Counted from the stretch's first letter, positions 45,134 to 54,711 are shown. The stretch is 64,000 nucleotides of DNA from Nostoc desertorum CM1-VF14 (GCA_019359245.1 JAHHHR010000043.1:1-64000), one strand, 5' to 3'. A program made the numbers and translations. Notes: generated by a model not told the origin, from the letters alone.

Positions 45134-45312
45134 AATTTGTAACTTAGCTCGTAGTTCAGCCAAATTCGATTGCCCTCCTGTATAGATATCAAATGGGTTC
45201 TATACATAAATGTATTGGCTCTGGAACAAAGACGTATTATTTCTCGCGCTTGTGCGCCTCGAAATAAATGTTTCTATCCTACGCATAAATAAATTTAGGG
45301 GCTTGAATGCCC

Positions 45313-45344
45313 AAAAACTCCATCCCTTTGTGGGTGGAGTTTTT
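45313..45344. terminator. Bidirectional rho-independent terminator
   Basis: AAAAACTCCATCCC and GGGTGGAGTTTTT form a stem with one bulge around TTTGT, with an A-run before and a T-run after. It lies between the convergent DM13-like gene and phoD, and can serve both. Confidence 0.8.
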
Positions 45345-45376
45345 CATTTTGAGGCTGATGTTGCATTGCCAGACTA

Positions 45377-46969
45377 CTAGACTTGCGCTACAACTCCCTG
45401 ATTTGGCAACTCGAAAGAAGCTGCTGTAATGACAGGTGCATTTGGATCTGACACTGTAATTTCAGTAGGTTGAGACTGAGGCAGCAGTCGGTAGTCAGTA
45501 CGCCAGCGCTCACGGTTGAGATCGCAGCGAACATAACCGCGCAGTCTACCATTGAAATATTTCACCCACGGGTTCTGTGGCAATGCTGCTTCTACGTCAA
45601 ATGTCCAGGGACAACCTGAACTGATCGAAGTACCGACAAACTCAGTCGCTACTGTTTGTGAGTTGGGGTCGTCAAAGTTAGCCTTAAGGTCATTAACCCA
45701 GCTAGAATGCCAGTCACCAGTAATGACTACGGGGTTTGAGGGACGGCGTTGCTGGATGAAACCGAGAATGCGATTGCGAGAGGCAACATAACCGTCCCAT
45801 TGGTCAAGGTTGAAGACTTTTTCAGATCCAGTATTGTAGTCAAACTGAGCCATGATAGTCTGTTGTGCAATGACGTTCCAGCGTGCGCCAGAGCGATTTA
45901 GTCCCTCAAACAGCCACCGCTCCTGCTCGGAACCAGTTATTGTGGCAGTTGGGTCAGTAGCTTCAGCACATCGCGGCTTACGTCCATCACCACAGGGCTG
46001 ATCGGTACGGTACTGGCGGGTATCTAGGACATTGAATTCAACGAGGTCGCCAAAAGTCAACCGTCGGTAGAGCTGCAAATCAAGACCTCTAGGCTTTGAG
46101 AAGTCCCGCAGTGGCATGTGTTCGTAGTATGCCTGAAAAGCGGCAGCACGACGGGCAAGGAACACCGAGCGTGATTGTACTTCGGGGTCTTGAGGAATTT
46201 CGTCTGCCCAATTATTGTCAACTTCGTGGTCGTCCCAAGTGACTAGCCAAGGAAATGCCGCATGAGTCGCTTGTAGATGTGGATCAGTCTTGTAGAGAGC
46301 GTGGCGGTTACGGTACTCCTCCAAAGTAAATGGCTCACCATTGCCATCGTGCGATCGCAGTGCAGTTGTACTTGGCGCGCCTTCATAAATATAATCACCG
46401 AGGTGAACCACTAGGTCTAAATCCTCTTGAGCCATATTTTTGTAGGCGGCATAATAACCATTTTGCCAGTTTTGACAGGAAGCGAAGGCAAAGCGGAAGC
46501 GATCAACGCGATCGCGGGGATTGGGAGCAGTACGAGTCCGCCCGATTGGACTAACTTCATTGCCCACCCTAAACTGATACCAGTACCAACGGGCGGGTTG
46601 TAATCCTTGCACTTCTACATGAACAGAGTGGCCAAATTCTGGAGTAGCCATCTGTGTGCCACTGCGGACAACTTGCCGCATCTTTTCGTCGGTAGCAACC
46701 TGCCACTGAACTGGAACATTATATTGTGGCATCCCACCACCATTGAGTGGATCGGGAGCTAAACGTGTCCACAACACTACATTATCTGGAAGTGGTTCAC
46801 CGGAAGCGACACCTAGACTAAAGGGATAATTAGAAAATCGGGGCTGGGCGAGAACTTTGTTAGACCATTGATTGGCGATCGCCAAACCAGTTAAGGCTCC
46901 AGTCCCAATCAAAACTTGTCGCCGTCTCACCCGATTTGATAGCAAGCGATCGAAGTTCAAGTTCTGCAT
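45377..46969 (-). CDS. phoD: PhoD-type alkaline phosphatase/phosphodiesterase, Tat-exported
   Basis: This 530-residue protein opens with a twin-arginine signal (RVRRRQVLIGTGALTGLAIA) and shows PhoD family marks: FSLGVASGEPLPDNVVLWTRL, RFAFASCQNWQNGYY, DLVVHLGDYIYE with metal-binding residues, VTWDDHEVDNNW and VVITGDWHSSW. PhoD enzymes are Ca/Fe-dependent and release phosphate from organic esters outside the cytoplasmic membrane. A Pho-box-like repeat lies 50-80 bp upstream, so it is probably induced on phosphate starvation. It ends near a bidirectional terminator. Confidence 0.93.
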   Translation of the reverse strand: MQNLNFDRLLSNRVRRRQVLIGTGALTGLAIANQWSNKVLAQPRFSNYPFSLGVASGEPLPDNVVLWTRLAPDPLNGGGMPQYNVPVQWQVATDEKMRQVVRSGTQMATPEFGHSVHVEVQGLQPARWYWYQFRVGNEVSPIGRTRTAPNPRDRVDRFRFAFASCQNWQNGYYAAYKNMAQEDLDLVVHLGDYIYEGAPSTTALRSHDGNGEPFTLEEYRNRHALYKTDPHLQATHAAFPWLVTWDDHEVDNNWADEIPQDPEVQSRSVFLARRAAAFQAYYEHMPLRDFSKPRGLDLQLYRRLTFGDLVEFNVLDTRQYRTDQPCGDGRKPRCAEATDPTATITGSEQERWLFEGLNRSGARWNVIAQQTIMAQFDYNTGSEKVFNLDQWDGYVASRNRILGFIQQRRPSNPVVITGDWHSSWVNDLKANFDDPNSQTVATEFVGTSISSGCPWTFDVEAALPQNPWVKYFNGRLRGYVRCDLNRERWRTDYRLLPQSQPTEITVSDPNAPVITAASFELPNQGVVAQV

Positions 46970-47018
46970 ATACTCCCCTTATTGTCGCGTTTGGATCACA
47001 GCAAAGTGTAACAGCTTA

Positions 47019-47048
47019 ACTTTAATGCTTCTTTGCAATCAGGTTAAG
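47019..47048 (-). promoter_or_regulatory. Pho-box-like repeats upstream of phoD
   Basis: On the minus strand CTTAACCT (47048-47041) matches the cyanobacterial PhoB-box unit exactly, and ATTAAAGT (47026-47019) is exactly 22 bp on, i.e. two 11-bp steps; the middle unit is degenerate. The repeat lies 50-79 bp before the phoD ATG. Confidence 0.6.
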
Positions 47049-47087
47049 CGTTGATTATTCCAATAACATTCTAATTTTCTACCTACA

Positions 47088-47882
47088 CTAATAGCGCGAT
47101 TTTTGACTATGTTTGAGCGCAGAAAATAGTCCTACAATTCCCAAAAATAACAGGCTGACTGTTGAATTTGCTTCGGGAATAGCTTGCACTTCATCGACAA
47201 GCAGTCCTGAAACTATTGTTGGTTCACCTACATCTACAACTCCAACACCTAAAGTATATTCTCCATCAGTTGGTATAGTAAATGAAAAAGTTTTAAATCC
47301 GGTTTCTTCAAAAAAGTTCGAATCAGAATCTCTAGCTAAAAAATCTGTAGTGGTATCTGCTAATCTGAAAAATAAGTTTTGAGAATTATTACTCACCCTT
47401 GCGAAAGCGAAATCGTTAAAATCAGGATTGCTATTATCACCAATTGATTCATTGGTGAGGAAGTTCCAAGAAAAAGATAAGGTTTCTCCTGCTTGTGCTG
47501 TGAATGTTTGTTTAATAGCAGAACCTTCAATCGCATCTGTTAGAAAGCCTTCTCCAAAGAAGGATGATACATCTAAAAAGTTCTCTAATGAGTTCTCAGC
47601 AATCCCTGTGATGTAGGCAGCAGGAGCAGCACTTCCTTCTATAACTTCTCTACCATTTTCGTCAACACCAACCACTTCATTATAAGCAGTTGATAGAAAA
47701 GCTTGAGAATTTCCTTCTACTTTTCCGCTCTCGAAAGCTGAAGTCTCTATTCTGTAATCGCCTAACGTTTGCCAATTTTCAAAGCTATTTTCAAAGCTAC
47801 CGTTGATGATTGTAGCTAGAGCAGCATTAGGTAGAGTCAAACTTACAAAGATACTAACAGTAGCAGAAATAACTATATTCAT
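47088..47882 (-). CDS. Secreted PEP-CTERM-like protein
   Basis: A 264-residue protein with an N-terminal signal peptide (SIFVSLTLPNAALA) and a C-terminal sorting tail: IPEANSTVSLLFLGIVGLFS then a basic KHSQKSR. The IPEA in place of VPEP makes it a weak member of the PEP-CTERM class, handled by exosortase. The middle is beta-rich and lacks cysteines (GSFENSFENWQTLGDYRI, FSWNFLTNES), like DUF642/PEP-CTERM carbohydrate-associated proteins. It sits between phoD and phoX with a Pho-box-like triplet ~107 bp upstream, suggesting that phosphate stress controls it. Confidence 0.78.
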   Translation of the reverse strand: MNIVISATVSIFVSLTLPNAALATIINGSFENSFENWQTLGDYRIETSAFESGKVEGNSQAFLSTAYNEVVGVDENGREVIEGSAAPAAYITGIAENSLENFLDVSSFFGEGFLTDAIEGSAIKQTFTAQAGETLSFSWNFLTNESIGDNSNPDFNDFAFARVSNNSQNLFFRLADTTTDFLARDSDSNFFEETGFKTFSFTIPTDGEYTLGVGVVDVGEPTIVSGLLVDEVQAIPEANSTVSLLFLGIVGLFSALKHSQKSRY

Positions 47883-48355
47883 TATTTACTCCTTAATTTT
47901 TAGCTTCAACTTTAAATACTGTATTTTTTATGGGTATTTGCATAAAAATTCACTGCAAAAACTATCTATAACTCAAATTAAAAACTAGAAGGTTAAAAAA
48001 ACTTTAAGTAGAAATTAAAAATAGCAGATTATCCAACAAACATCCTTGAGGTAGAAATATAGTTATCTCTTGAGGTTGATGTTATTGGTAAAGGTATACC
48101 TACATAGTTATGAATGTAAATTAATATTTTTTCTGCCGAATAGTTGCAAAATTAAAAGTAATTAGTAAGCCTTCAGGCAAATATTAATTGTTGCTATATC
48201 TGCATATTTTTTAATATCAATCTACTGAAAATCCTAATTACTAAATGCAGCAAATAGTCGACTGATAACAATGGATAAAATTAATCATTTCTAGAGAAGA
48301 AATGGCAAAAATTTTAGGCTAATCATTTCCGCTATTCCTAACAAGAGGTAATCTA
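47883..48355. other. Divergent promoter region between the PEP-CTERM gene and phoX
   Basis: This AT-rich 473-bp gap contains the Pho-box-like triplet (47990-48019). The phoX ATG at 48356 is preceded by AAGAGGTAATCTA. I see no gene in it. Confidence 0.5.
47990..48019 (-). promoter_or_regulatory. Pho box with three 11-bp-spaced units
   Basis: Read on the minus strand: TTTAATTT, CTA, CTTAAAGT, TTT, TTTAACCT. Three 8-bp units with TTAA cores and 3-bp spacers match the cyanobacterial Pho-box layout (consensus CTTAACCT). It is 108 bp upstream of the PEP-CTERM gene and 337 bp from phoX on the other side. Confidence 0.65.
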
Positions 48356-50788
48356 ATGACTAAATTTACACGTAGACAGTTACTCGCTTTCTTTGGTGCA
48401 AGCGCTGGTGCAACTGTCCTAGTTCCTGCTTTTGGAGAAAAACTTTTGGGCGGTAATGCTGCTAATGCGGTTCAACCCTTAAAATTTACCCCAATTCGCT
48501 TGCCCCATCCTTTACCGATTTACACACAGCAACAAAGCTACTTACCAACAGGAATTGGGCAAGGAAATGTATTACAACCCTCTGCTAATGCCCAGTTAAG
48601 TAGCTATAGCATAGTAGATGATGTGGTGGTTCCACCGGAATACGAACGGTATGTGATTGTGAGTTGGGGCGATCGCGTTTTTCCAAATCAAGAAGATTAC
48701 TTTGGCTACAATAGCGACTACACCAGCTTTATTCCTATTGATGGTAGAAGCCCCAATGATGGCTACCTTTGGAACAATCACGAATACATCTCTTACCCCT
48801 TTTCTACAACTGTACCTGGCTTCTTAATTGATAGCGGTTTAGGGGGATTCCCCACATCTTACCCCCTAATCATTGGTCGAAATTTACCAGAAGATAGAAC
48901 TAATATCGAAGTCTTAGGTGAATTCATGTATAACATCGGTGGCTCTGTTGTGCGGATTGCCCGCCCAAACCGCAGTGGCCGCTTTGCTGTGGTTCGTGAC
49001 CCGAATAACCGCCGCATCCACGGACTTTCTGGTTTAGCAATTAATCGCGATCGCACTGATAATTATAAAAACATCACATCTTGGGGTGACAGAAGTTACC
49101 AGCGAGGAGACAACAATTATCTGATTGGTACTGGGCCAAGTGCGACAGAAGTTTTCCCCCTCAGTTCTGATGGACTAGGTAATAAAATCATCGGCACCGG
49201 ATTTAACTGTTCTGGCGGTACAACTCCTTGGGGAACTGTTTTGTCAGCTGAAGAAAACTTTCAAGCCAGTCCAAGCTCTTTTGTAGGAGTTCAGGAACTT
49301 GTCAAGCCCAATGGCACACAAACAAGCTACATCGAAGGCACAACAGGCGCTACATTTGGCTTAGTTGGCGAAAAATACGGCTGGATGGTAGAAATCGATC
49401 CTGCTAACCCCAGTTTCCGTCCACGCAAACATACTGCTTTAGGTCGCTTCCGCCATGAAAATATCGCTGTGCGTACGAAAGCTGGGAAACCATTAGTGGG
49501 TTATATGGGAGATGATCGGCGCGGGGGACACACTTGGAAGTTTGTCAGTTCTGGTACAGTTACAAATCCCACTGATAAAAATAATAGTCGCTTATTTGAA
49601 AGTGGCACTCTATATGTCGCCTGTTACAATCCCAACGGTACAGGGCAATGGATTCCTCTCAAACTAAATACGCCGACAAATCCGATTCCACCTTCAACTC
49701 TTGCTTCTGTAGAAATTGCCGCATTGGGACAGGCTTCTAATAACGGTAATACTCGGCTACCTAAACGCAGTGGGATTTTAGGACAAACTGAAAATGGTGG
49801 ATCAATTGTTGTCACGATAGAAACAGTTACTGGTTCAGGCGGAACTATTAGCTCTTATGGTGAGACTGAAGCTTTACCTGCTTACAAGGGTAAGAAGTTG
49901 TCAGATTTCTACACGAGCCAAGGTGCAGTGTTGGTCGATGCTTTTTTAGCTGCTAATCTTATCGGCGGAACTCCAACTGCTCGTCCTGAAGATTTGGAAA
50001 TCAATCCGAGAAATCCTAACGAAGTCTTTATCGCTTACACAGATGGTGCGCCATCAGGAGATGGTTATCCTGATTCACGGATATTTGTAGTTTCTAAATA
50101 CAGTGCGAAAGTCAACGCTGCACAACCTTCTGGTGAACTTTTTAAAATTATCGAAGATAGTGCTGATGGTACAGGTACAACCTTCCGTTGGCAGCGATTT
50201 GCTAAAGGTGGTGAAGCGGGAGCAGAACCGGGAGATGGCTTTGCTAATGTAGATAACTTAGCATTTGATAGCCAAGGTAACATTTGGGGTGTCACTGATA
50301 TGTCTACTGAAGCGCACAATGGTTTCACCACAGGCGCTAACCCAGAAGTATTAAGGGTAGATCATAGGGTAGTGGGTTCTAACTCACCCAGTGTGGATGA
50401 TTCTAATTTTAATGTCAGAACTTCTAACCTGATTGGGGTTTTTGGCAATAACTTTCTTTTCTTCATTCCCACCAGCGGCCCTGACGCTGGGGAAGTTGTA
50501 CCTTTTGCTTATGGGCCACCACGCTGTGAGTTGACCGGGCCTACTTTCGTTGGCGATACACTAATTATTTCAGTGCAGCATCCTGGAGAAGAAGTACCAT
50601 TCACGCCTCAGCAAACTCTCAGCCGAGATATTGAGATTTTGAACTTGGATGGTACTTTGTTTACTCAAAAACGCAGTGTACCTCGTGGCAGCAATTGGCC
50701 CAGTAACATTGAAGGGAATTCTGACGGACCACCGCGTCCAAGTGTGATTGGGATTCAACGCAAACAATCAAGCGGTCGCTTTGTTTAA
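48356..50788 (+). CDS. phoX: PhoX-type alkaline phosphatase (DUF839), Tat-exported
   Basis: This 810-residue protein begins with a twin-arginine signal (TRRQLLAFFGASAGATVLVP). PhoX-family marks include YVIVSWGDRVFP, DGYLWNNHEYIS, GGTTPWGTVLSAEENF, KHTALGRFRHENIAV, PEDLEINPRNPNEVFIAYTD and FANVDNLAFDSQGNIWGVTD, which build the Fe/Ca-binding beta-propeller. PhoX is a major phosphomonoesterase used by cyanobacteria for organic phosphate. Its neighbours phoD and a Pho-box-controlled PEP-CTERM gene support a phosphate-scavenging cluster. The long type (~800 residues) is usual for filamentous cyanobacteria. Confidence 0.9.
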   Translation: MTKFTRRQLLAFFGASAGATVLVPAFGEKLLGGNAANAVQPLKFTPIRLPHPLPIYTQQQSYLPTGIGQGNVLQPSANAQLSSYSIVDDVVVPPEYERYVIVSWGDRVFPNQEDYFGYNSDYTSFIPIDGRSPNDGYLWNNHEYISYPFSTTVPGFLIDSGLGGFPTSYPLIIGRNLPEDRTNIEVLGEFMYNIGGSVVRIARPNRSGRFAVVRDPNNRRIHGLSGLAINRDRTDNYKNITSWGDRSYQRGDNNYLIGTGPSATEVFPLSSDGLGNKIIGTGFNCSGGTTPWGTVLSAEENFQASPSSFVGVQELVKPNGTQTSYIEGTTGATFGLVGEKYGWMVEIDPANPSFRPRKHTALGRFRHENIAVRTKAGKPLVGYMGDDRRGGHTWKFVSSGTVTNPTDKNNSRLFESGTLYVACYNPNGTGQWIPLKLNTPTNPIPPSTLASVEIAALGQASNNGNTRLPKRSGILGQTENGGSIVVTIETVTGSGGTISSYGETEALPAYKGKKLSDFYTSQGAVLVDAFLAANLIGGTPTARPEDLEINPRNPNEVFIAYTDGAPSGDGYPDSRIFVVSKYSAKVNAAQPSGELFKIIEDSADGTGTTFRWQRFAKGGEAGAEPGDGFANVDNLAFDSQGNIWGVTDMSTEAHNGFTTGANPEVLRVDHRVVGSNSPSVDDSNFNVRTSNLIGVFGNNFLFFIPTSGPDAGEVVPFAYGPPRCELTGPTFVGDTLIISVQHPGEEVPFTPQQTLSRDIEILNLDGTLFTQKRSVPRGSNWPSNIEGNSDGPPRPSVIGIQRKQSSGRFV

Positions 50789-51246
50789 GGAGTTCCAAAA
50801 ATTAAATTATATCGTGTCCGGTTAAAGACTTATCATTAAGAGCGCAAGGGGGCAGGGGGAAAAAGAGTTTTCAAGTTTTTGCACAGATGCAGGAATTATA
50901 ACTAATCTGCCGGATATGATATTACTTAATTCCTGCGTCTAATTAGGACTATCCGATTTCTTCTCCTCCTGCTTCCCTTGCTCACCAAAGCGATTGATTA
51001 TTTTTTTATTTGGAAGTCCCTTAGTGGGTGTATGTCTGTGGTGTGCGATTTGTTGGTAGCGGTGTAGGTCATCGAATGCTACACCGTAGAGGCAGTGTGA
51101 GAGCTTTTGCACAGCGATCGCCTACGTTAAGATGCGTTATAATTTTAATTCTAGCCAGTTGCTCTCGCCCGACAAGTGTGCTATGTCAGTCTTGCTGCAA
51201 CTACAGCACTCTCACAACTGGCCCACGCCAGGACAATGGAACGACG
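50789..51246. other. Intergenic stretch with long inverted repeat
   Basis: GCAAGGGGGCAGGGGGAAAA (50852 onward) can partly pair with CTCCTCCTGCTTCCCTTGCTC-like sequence around 50964-50983, a common long Nostoc intergenic inverted repeat that may end the phoX transcript. The frame of the next gene is open from 51028, but its family N-terminus begins at 51247. Confidence 0.4.
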
Positions 51247-52419
51247 ATGAACCACGCAAAAGATTGGTCATGGCCATTCTGGGCTACTGTCCCACTCTAT
51301 CCCTACGGCAGGCGGCGGACACTTCGCAAGGAAATAGTTTTTGACACTATCTGGACATTCGATCAGCTTCACGGTATTCTCTACACCATCGTGCCGATTC
51401 GCATGACTATCGTCAAGCTCGCTGCCGGAGGACTTATGGTCTATGCACCTGTTGCCCCAACGACTGAGTGTATCCGCTTAGTTAATGAGTTGGTAGCAAA
51501 GCACGGTGAAGTTAAGTACATCATACTGCCAACCAGTTCTGGTCTGGAGCATAAAGTCTTCGTTGGTCCCTTTTCTCGCCGCTTTCCTCAAGCACAAGTC
51601 TTTGTTGCCCCCCACCAGTGGAGTTTCCCGTTCAATCTGCCGCTTAGTTGGCTAGGCTTTCCCCAAAAACGAACTCAAGAACTCCCAGAGGACTCAAGCC
51701 TTGCTCCGTTCGCTCTGGAGTTTGACTATGCAATATTGGATATCAATTTGGGACGAGGATCTTTTGCAGAAGTTGCAGTATTTCACAAGCGATCGCGCAC
51801 TCTGCTTGTAACCGATTCTATACTTTCTGTACCGGAAGACCCACCAGAAATCACACAATTAGATCCTTATCCCCTACTGTTTCATGCAAGGGAAAACGCC
51901 TTGGAGACGCTCGAGGACAATGAAGACAACCGCCGCAAGGGATGGCAACGCATTTCATTGTTTGCGCTTTACTTACGTCCAAGTGCGCTAGAAGTTACTG
52001 CGATCGGACAGATGTTTCGTGATGCTCTTAAAGCACCACAGCGATCGCTAAAAACATACCTTGGTTTATTTCCTTTTCGCTGGCAAGAAACCTGGAAGCA
52101 GGCATTCGATGCTTTACGAGGTCAGGGGCGACCATTTGTCGCACCGATTCTGCAAATCCTCATTCTTCCCCAAGCACCAAGACAAGTCCTCGACTGGGCT
52201 GATAGAGTTGCAAGTTGGGATTTTCAGCAGATTATTCCCTGTCACTTTGACTCGCTAATTAAAGCAAATCCGCGTCAATTTCGGCAAGCATTTGCTTTCC
52301 TTGAGAAAAATCCCTCTGTAAGCCAGCCTCTATTGGAGGAAGACTTAAAATTCATTAAGGAACTTGAAGCGAGTCTAGTTAAGCGCGGTATTGCAACGCC
52401 AGCTAAAGAGAAGGTGTAA
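51247..52419 (+). CDS. DUF4336 family protein
   Basis: I start it at ATG 51247 (MNHAKDWSWPFWATVPLYPYG), the opening I recall for cyanobacterial DUF4336 proteins; the open frame upstream to 51028 is Cys/Ser-rich and unlike coding sequence. The ~390-residue product has RRTLRKEIVFDTIWTFDQL, YIILPTSSGLEHKVFVGPFS, VAVFHKRSRTLLVTDSIL and IIPCHFDSL. The spacing of conserved H and D residues suggests a metallo-beta-lactamase-like fold, but the HxHxDH motif is replaced by SSGLEHK, so activity is uncertain. Function is unknown. Confidence 0.8.
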   Translation: MNHAKDWSWPFWATVPLYPYGRRRTLRKEIVFDTIWTFDQLHGILYTIVPIRMTIVKLAAGGLMVYAPVAPTTECIRLVNELVAKHGEVKYIILPTSSGLEHKVFVGPFSRRFPQAQVFVAPHQWSFPFNLPLSWLGFPQKRTQELPEDSSLAPFALEFDYAILDINLGRGSFAEVAVFHKRSRTLLVTDSILSVPEDPPEITQLDPYPLLFHARENALETLEDNEDNRRKGWQRISLFALYLRPSALEVTAIGQMFRDALKAPQRSLKTYLGLFPFRWQETWKQAFDALRGQGRPFVAPILQILILPQAPRQVLDWADRVASWDFQQIIPCHFDSLIKANPRQFRQAFAFLEKNPSVSQPLLEEDLKFIKELEASLVKRGIATPAKEKV

Positions 52420-53082
52420 TCAACTGAATAAGCTGTTACGCATTTAACTTGAACATTTAGATGAAGACTGATGACCGATGACTGATAACGGTTAACCGCT
52501 AACAGTTAACGGCCATAGTGAGTGTTTATACAATTTAGGCACGCATCAGCTTATGTGCGATCGCGTATAGCCAGTTGATAAGCAGAGCGGAAAGAATTTG
52601 TATCAGTCACTAGAACTGCCAATAAAATATTCCTTAAGTCTAATGTAATACACATCTGGAGTATGAACTTATAAGCTATTGGGTTAAATAGGATTGTGGA
52701 GTATTCTTAATTTAGTCTCAACTGTTGATAGTATCTGGCAGCTTTAAAATTATAGTTAACTTAAACTTAACCAAGAATAATGTCAAATAAAGCAATTATA
52801 TTTAGTAAGCCAAAAATACTTTTTGATTTAGCGATCGCTTGTACTTATTAAGTAGGTGGATGTGGATAAATAAAAGGTTTTACTGAACTCTTGGGAAAAA
52901 CAAGCTATACGTCATATCTTCTATCTATGGCTTTAATTGTTATCTATTTATAAGGAGCCATTTCATTTAATTAGTTGTACATTAATACATAGCATAGTTT
53001 TATTTATTCTTACATACTTAGTTAATGCATTTAGATAAGTAACTAACAAATCATTAGATTCGCTATAATTGGTAGAAATTTT
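52420..53082. other. Intergenic stretch, tandem short repeats only
   Basis: A run of GATGACTGATAAC/GTTAAC-type short repeats lies at ~52463-52513 (GGTTAACCGCTAACAGTTAACGG is self-complementary), a familiar Nostoc spacer sequence. The remainder is AT-rich without a supported gene. The promoter for the next small gene should lie close to 53040. Confidence 0.45.
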
Positions 53083-53295
53083 ATGGTTAAAGATTTTGTT
53101 TTTTGCTTACAAGAAGCAGCTTTGTACTTTATATTCAAAAAATTTCAAACACATAAAGATGCTTCTGAGTGTTTTGTAAACCCTCCCTGTGGATGTACCA
53201 ATCCAGGGAAAAATCCTCAGTGTGAAGATTGTGTTTATCTTGAGGTATGCTTATCTAATTGCAAGCTCGAAAAAATTTCATTATCTTCACGTTAA
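53083..53295 (+). CDS. Small Cys-rich protein (70 residues)
   Basis: The protein begins MVKDFVFCLQEAALYFIFKK and has six closely spaced cysteines in the second half: PPCGCTNPGKNPQCEDC, then VYLEVC and LSNC. The pattern suggests a small metal or iron-sulfur site. I do not recognise the family. The ATG at 53083 has a weak ribosome site (GGTAG). It stands alone between two gene-poor gaps, so it could be a stress or regulatory peptide, or less likely a chance frame. Confidence 0.5.
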   Translation: MVKDFVFCLQEAALYFIFKKFQTHKDASECFVNPPCGCTNPGKNPQCEDCVYLEVCLSNCKLEKISLSSR

Positions 53296-53735
53296 TCAAT
53301 TAAGTTTAATGCCAAATTAATTCTTGCGATAGAATTTTTATACTCTTATGGTAGAAGCCAGATAAAACACTAGCAGCTATCTTGAATAGGGGATGGAAAA
53401 ATAATTCACAATAAGTAATTATAAATTTAAGATGCAAGTGAATGTAAGTTTATGAAAAATAAATATTATTATTCCTTGTTTTTGTGAACAAGTGGGTCTG
53501 CTAATGAGTTCACAATCATCTCATACAATCAATAATTACTGATTATGAATTAGTTTAAATATGACGAATAGTAAGTTGTTGTGGGAGCTTCAAGTGCTTT
53601 CAACTTTTCCAAAACAAATTAGATGAAAGACTCCTACTGTATTGTCAACATTCCTCTAATTTAGCAGTGGATTGAGTAGACAATATCGGTTTTGAAAATC
53701 AATCAACCATAGAAATCTAAAACGTAAAAGGAACC
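53296..53735. other. Intergenic stretch, nothing recognisable
   Basis: AT-rich DNA with stops in all frames. It should contain the promoter of the repeat protein that starts at 53736; AAAAGGAACC just before that ATG is its ribosome site. Confidence 0.45.
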
Positions 53736-54581
53736 ATGACTATGAAGCCTTTTGATTTATCTAAAGCTGTTTTGGCTACTGTCTTTGCCATGAGTTTCGC
53801 TTCTGTATCCTTACCTCCTTCTGTTTTTGCCCAAAGCGGAGGCTCCGGCAGCGGAGGTGCTAGTGGTGGCAGTAGCTCAGGCACTGGAACCACAAGCACT
53901 GGAACCACAGGCACTGGAACCACAGGCACTGGAACCACAGGCACTGGAACCACAGGCACTGGAACCACAGGTTCTGGTTTAGGCACTGGAACCACAGGCA
54001 CTGGCTCAGGTTCTGGTTTAGGCACTGGAACCACAGGCACTGGCTCAGGTTCTGGTTTAGGCACTGGAACTACAGGGACTGGCTCAGGCTCTGGGTTAGG
54101 CACTGGAACTACAGGCATTGGCTCAGGTACTGATGCCACAGGTACTGGCTCAGGCACTGGAACTACAGGCACTGGAACTACAGGCACTGGAACTACAGGC
54201 ACTGGAACTACAGGTACTGGTACAACAGGTACTGGAACTACAGGTACTGGTACAACAGGTACTGGAACTACAGGCACTGGTACAACAGGTACTGGAACTA
54301 CAGGCACTGGTACAACAGGTACTGGGACTACAGGTACTGACACAACAGGCACTGGGACTACAGGCACTGACACAACAGGCACTGGGACTACAGGCACTGA
54401 CACAACAGGTACTAATAGGAATACAGGCGTTACAACTGCCGATAGAACTAGCGATCGCGGTTTCGATTGGGGTTGGCTAGGTTTACTTGGTTTAGCCGGT
54501 TTAGCAGGTCTGACTGGTAAGCGCGAAAAAGTTCAGGCTTATAGAGATCCTAATGAAGTAACAGGTACTCGTTCTAGATAG
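53736..54581 (+). CDS. Secreted Gly/Thr-rich repeat protein with WGxxGxxG end
   Basis: A 281-residue protein with a signal peptide (VFAMSFASVSLPPSVFA, cleaved near AQS), a ~180-residue low-complexity body built of GTGTT units mixed with GSGLGTGTTGTGS units, and a C-terminal DWGWLGLLGLAGLAGLTGKR segment. That last part is the WGxxGxxG motif, a short membrane-anchoring tail found in cyanobacterial surface proteins. Later units turn to GTDTT, adding acidic residues. The mirror frame on the minus strand (54403-53717) is open only because the DNA is repetitive and reads PVVPV repeats; I regard it as a shadow. Confidence 0.82.
   Translation: MTMKPFDLSKAVLATVFAMSFASVSLPPSVFAQSGGSGSGGASGGSSSGTGTTSTGTTGTGTTGTGTTGTGTTGTGTTGSGLGTGTTGTGSGSGLGTGTTGTGSGSGLGTGTTGTGSGSGLGTGTTGIGSGTDATGTGSGTGTTGTGTTGTGTTGTGTTGTGTTGTGTTGTGTTGTGTTGTGTTGTGTTGTGTTGTGTTGTDTTGTGTTGTDTTGTGTTGTDTTGTNRNTGVTTADRTSDRGFDWGWLGLLGLAGLAGLTGKREKVQAYRDPNEVTGTRSR
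53880..54420 (+). repeat. Tandem 15-bp repeat array in the Gly/Thr-rich gene
   Basis: The unit GGCACTGGAACCACA and its variants (ACT for ACC, GGTACTGGTACAACA) encode GTGTT. Runs of the same variant sit together, and larger blocks such as GSGLGTGTTGTGS recur three to four times, the mark of stepwise tandem duplication. Units keep the frame. Confidence 0.9.
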
Positions 54582-54711
54582 TATTCACCAACACTGTAAG
54601 AGCCGTACAACCTTCGTTTCTTTTAATTTCAAGCTATTACAGGGCTTAGATCATACGCGTGGGGGCACAATATATTTATTATTGCGCCTCTACAATGAAA
54701 CGCCAGTTCGC

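Noticed and set aside
51028..51246. N-terminal extension of the DUF4336 protein
   Set aside because: The extension is Cys/Ser-rich and low in coding character, while the family N-terminus begins at 51247.
53717..54403. 228-codon PVVPV-rich frame on the minus strand
   Set aside because: It is the mirror of the GTGTT repeats; no signal, ribosome site or non-repeat domain supports it.
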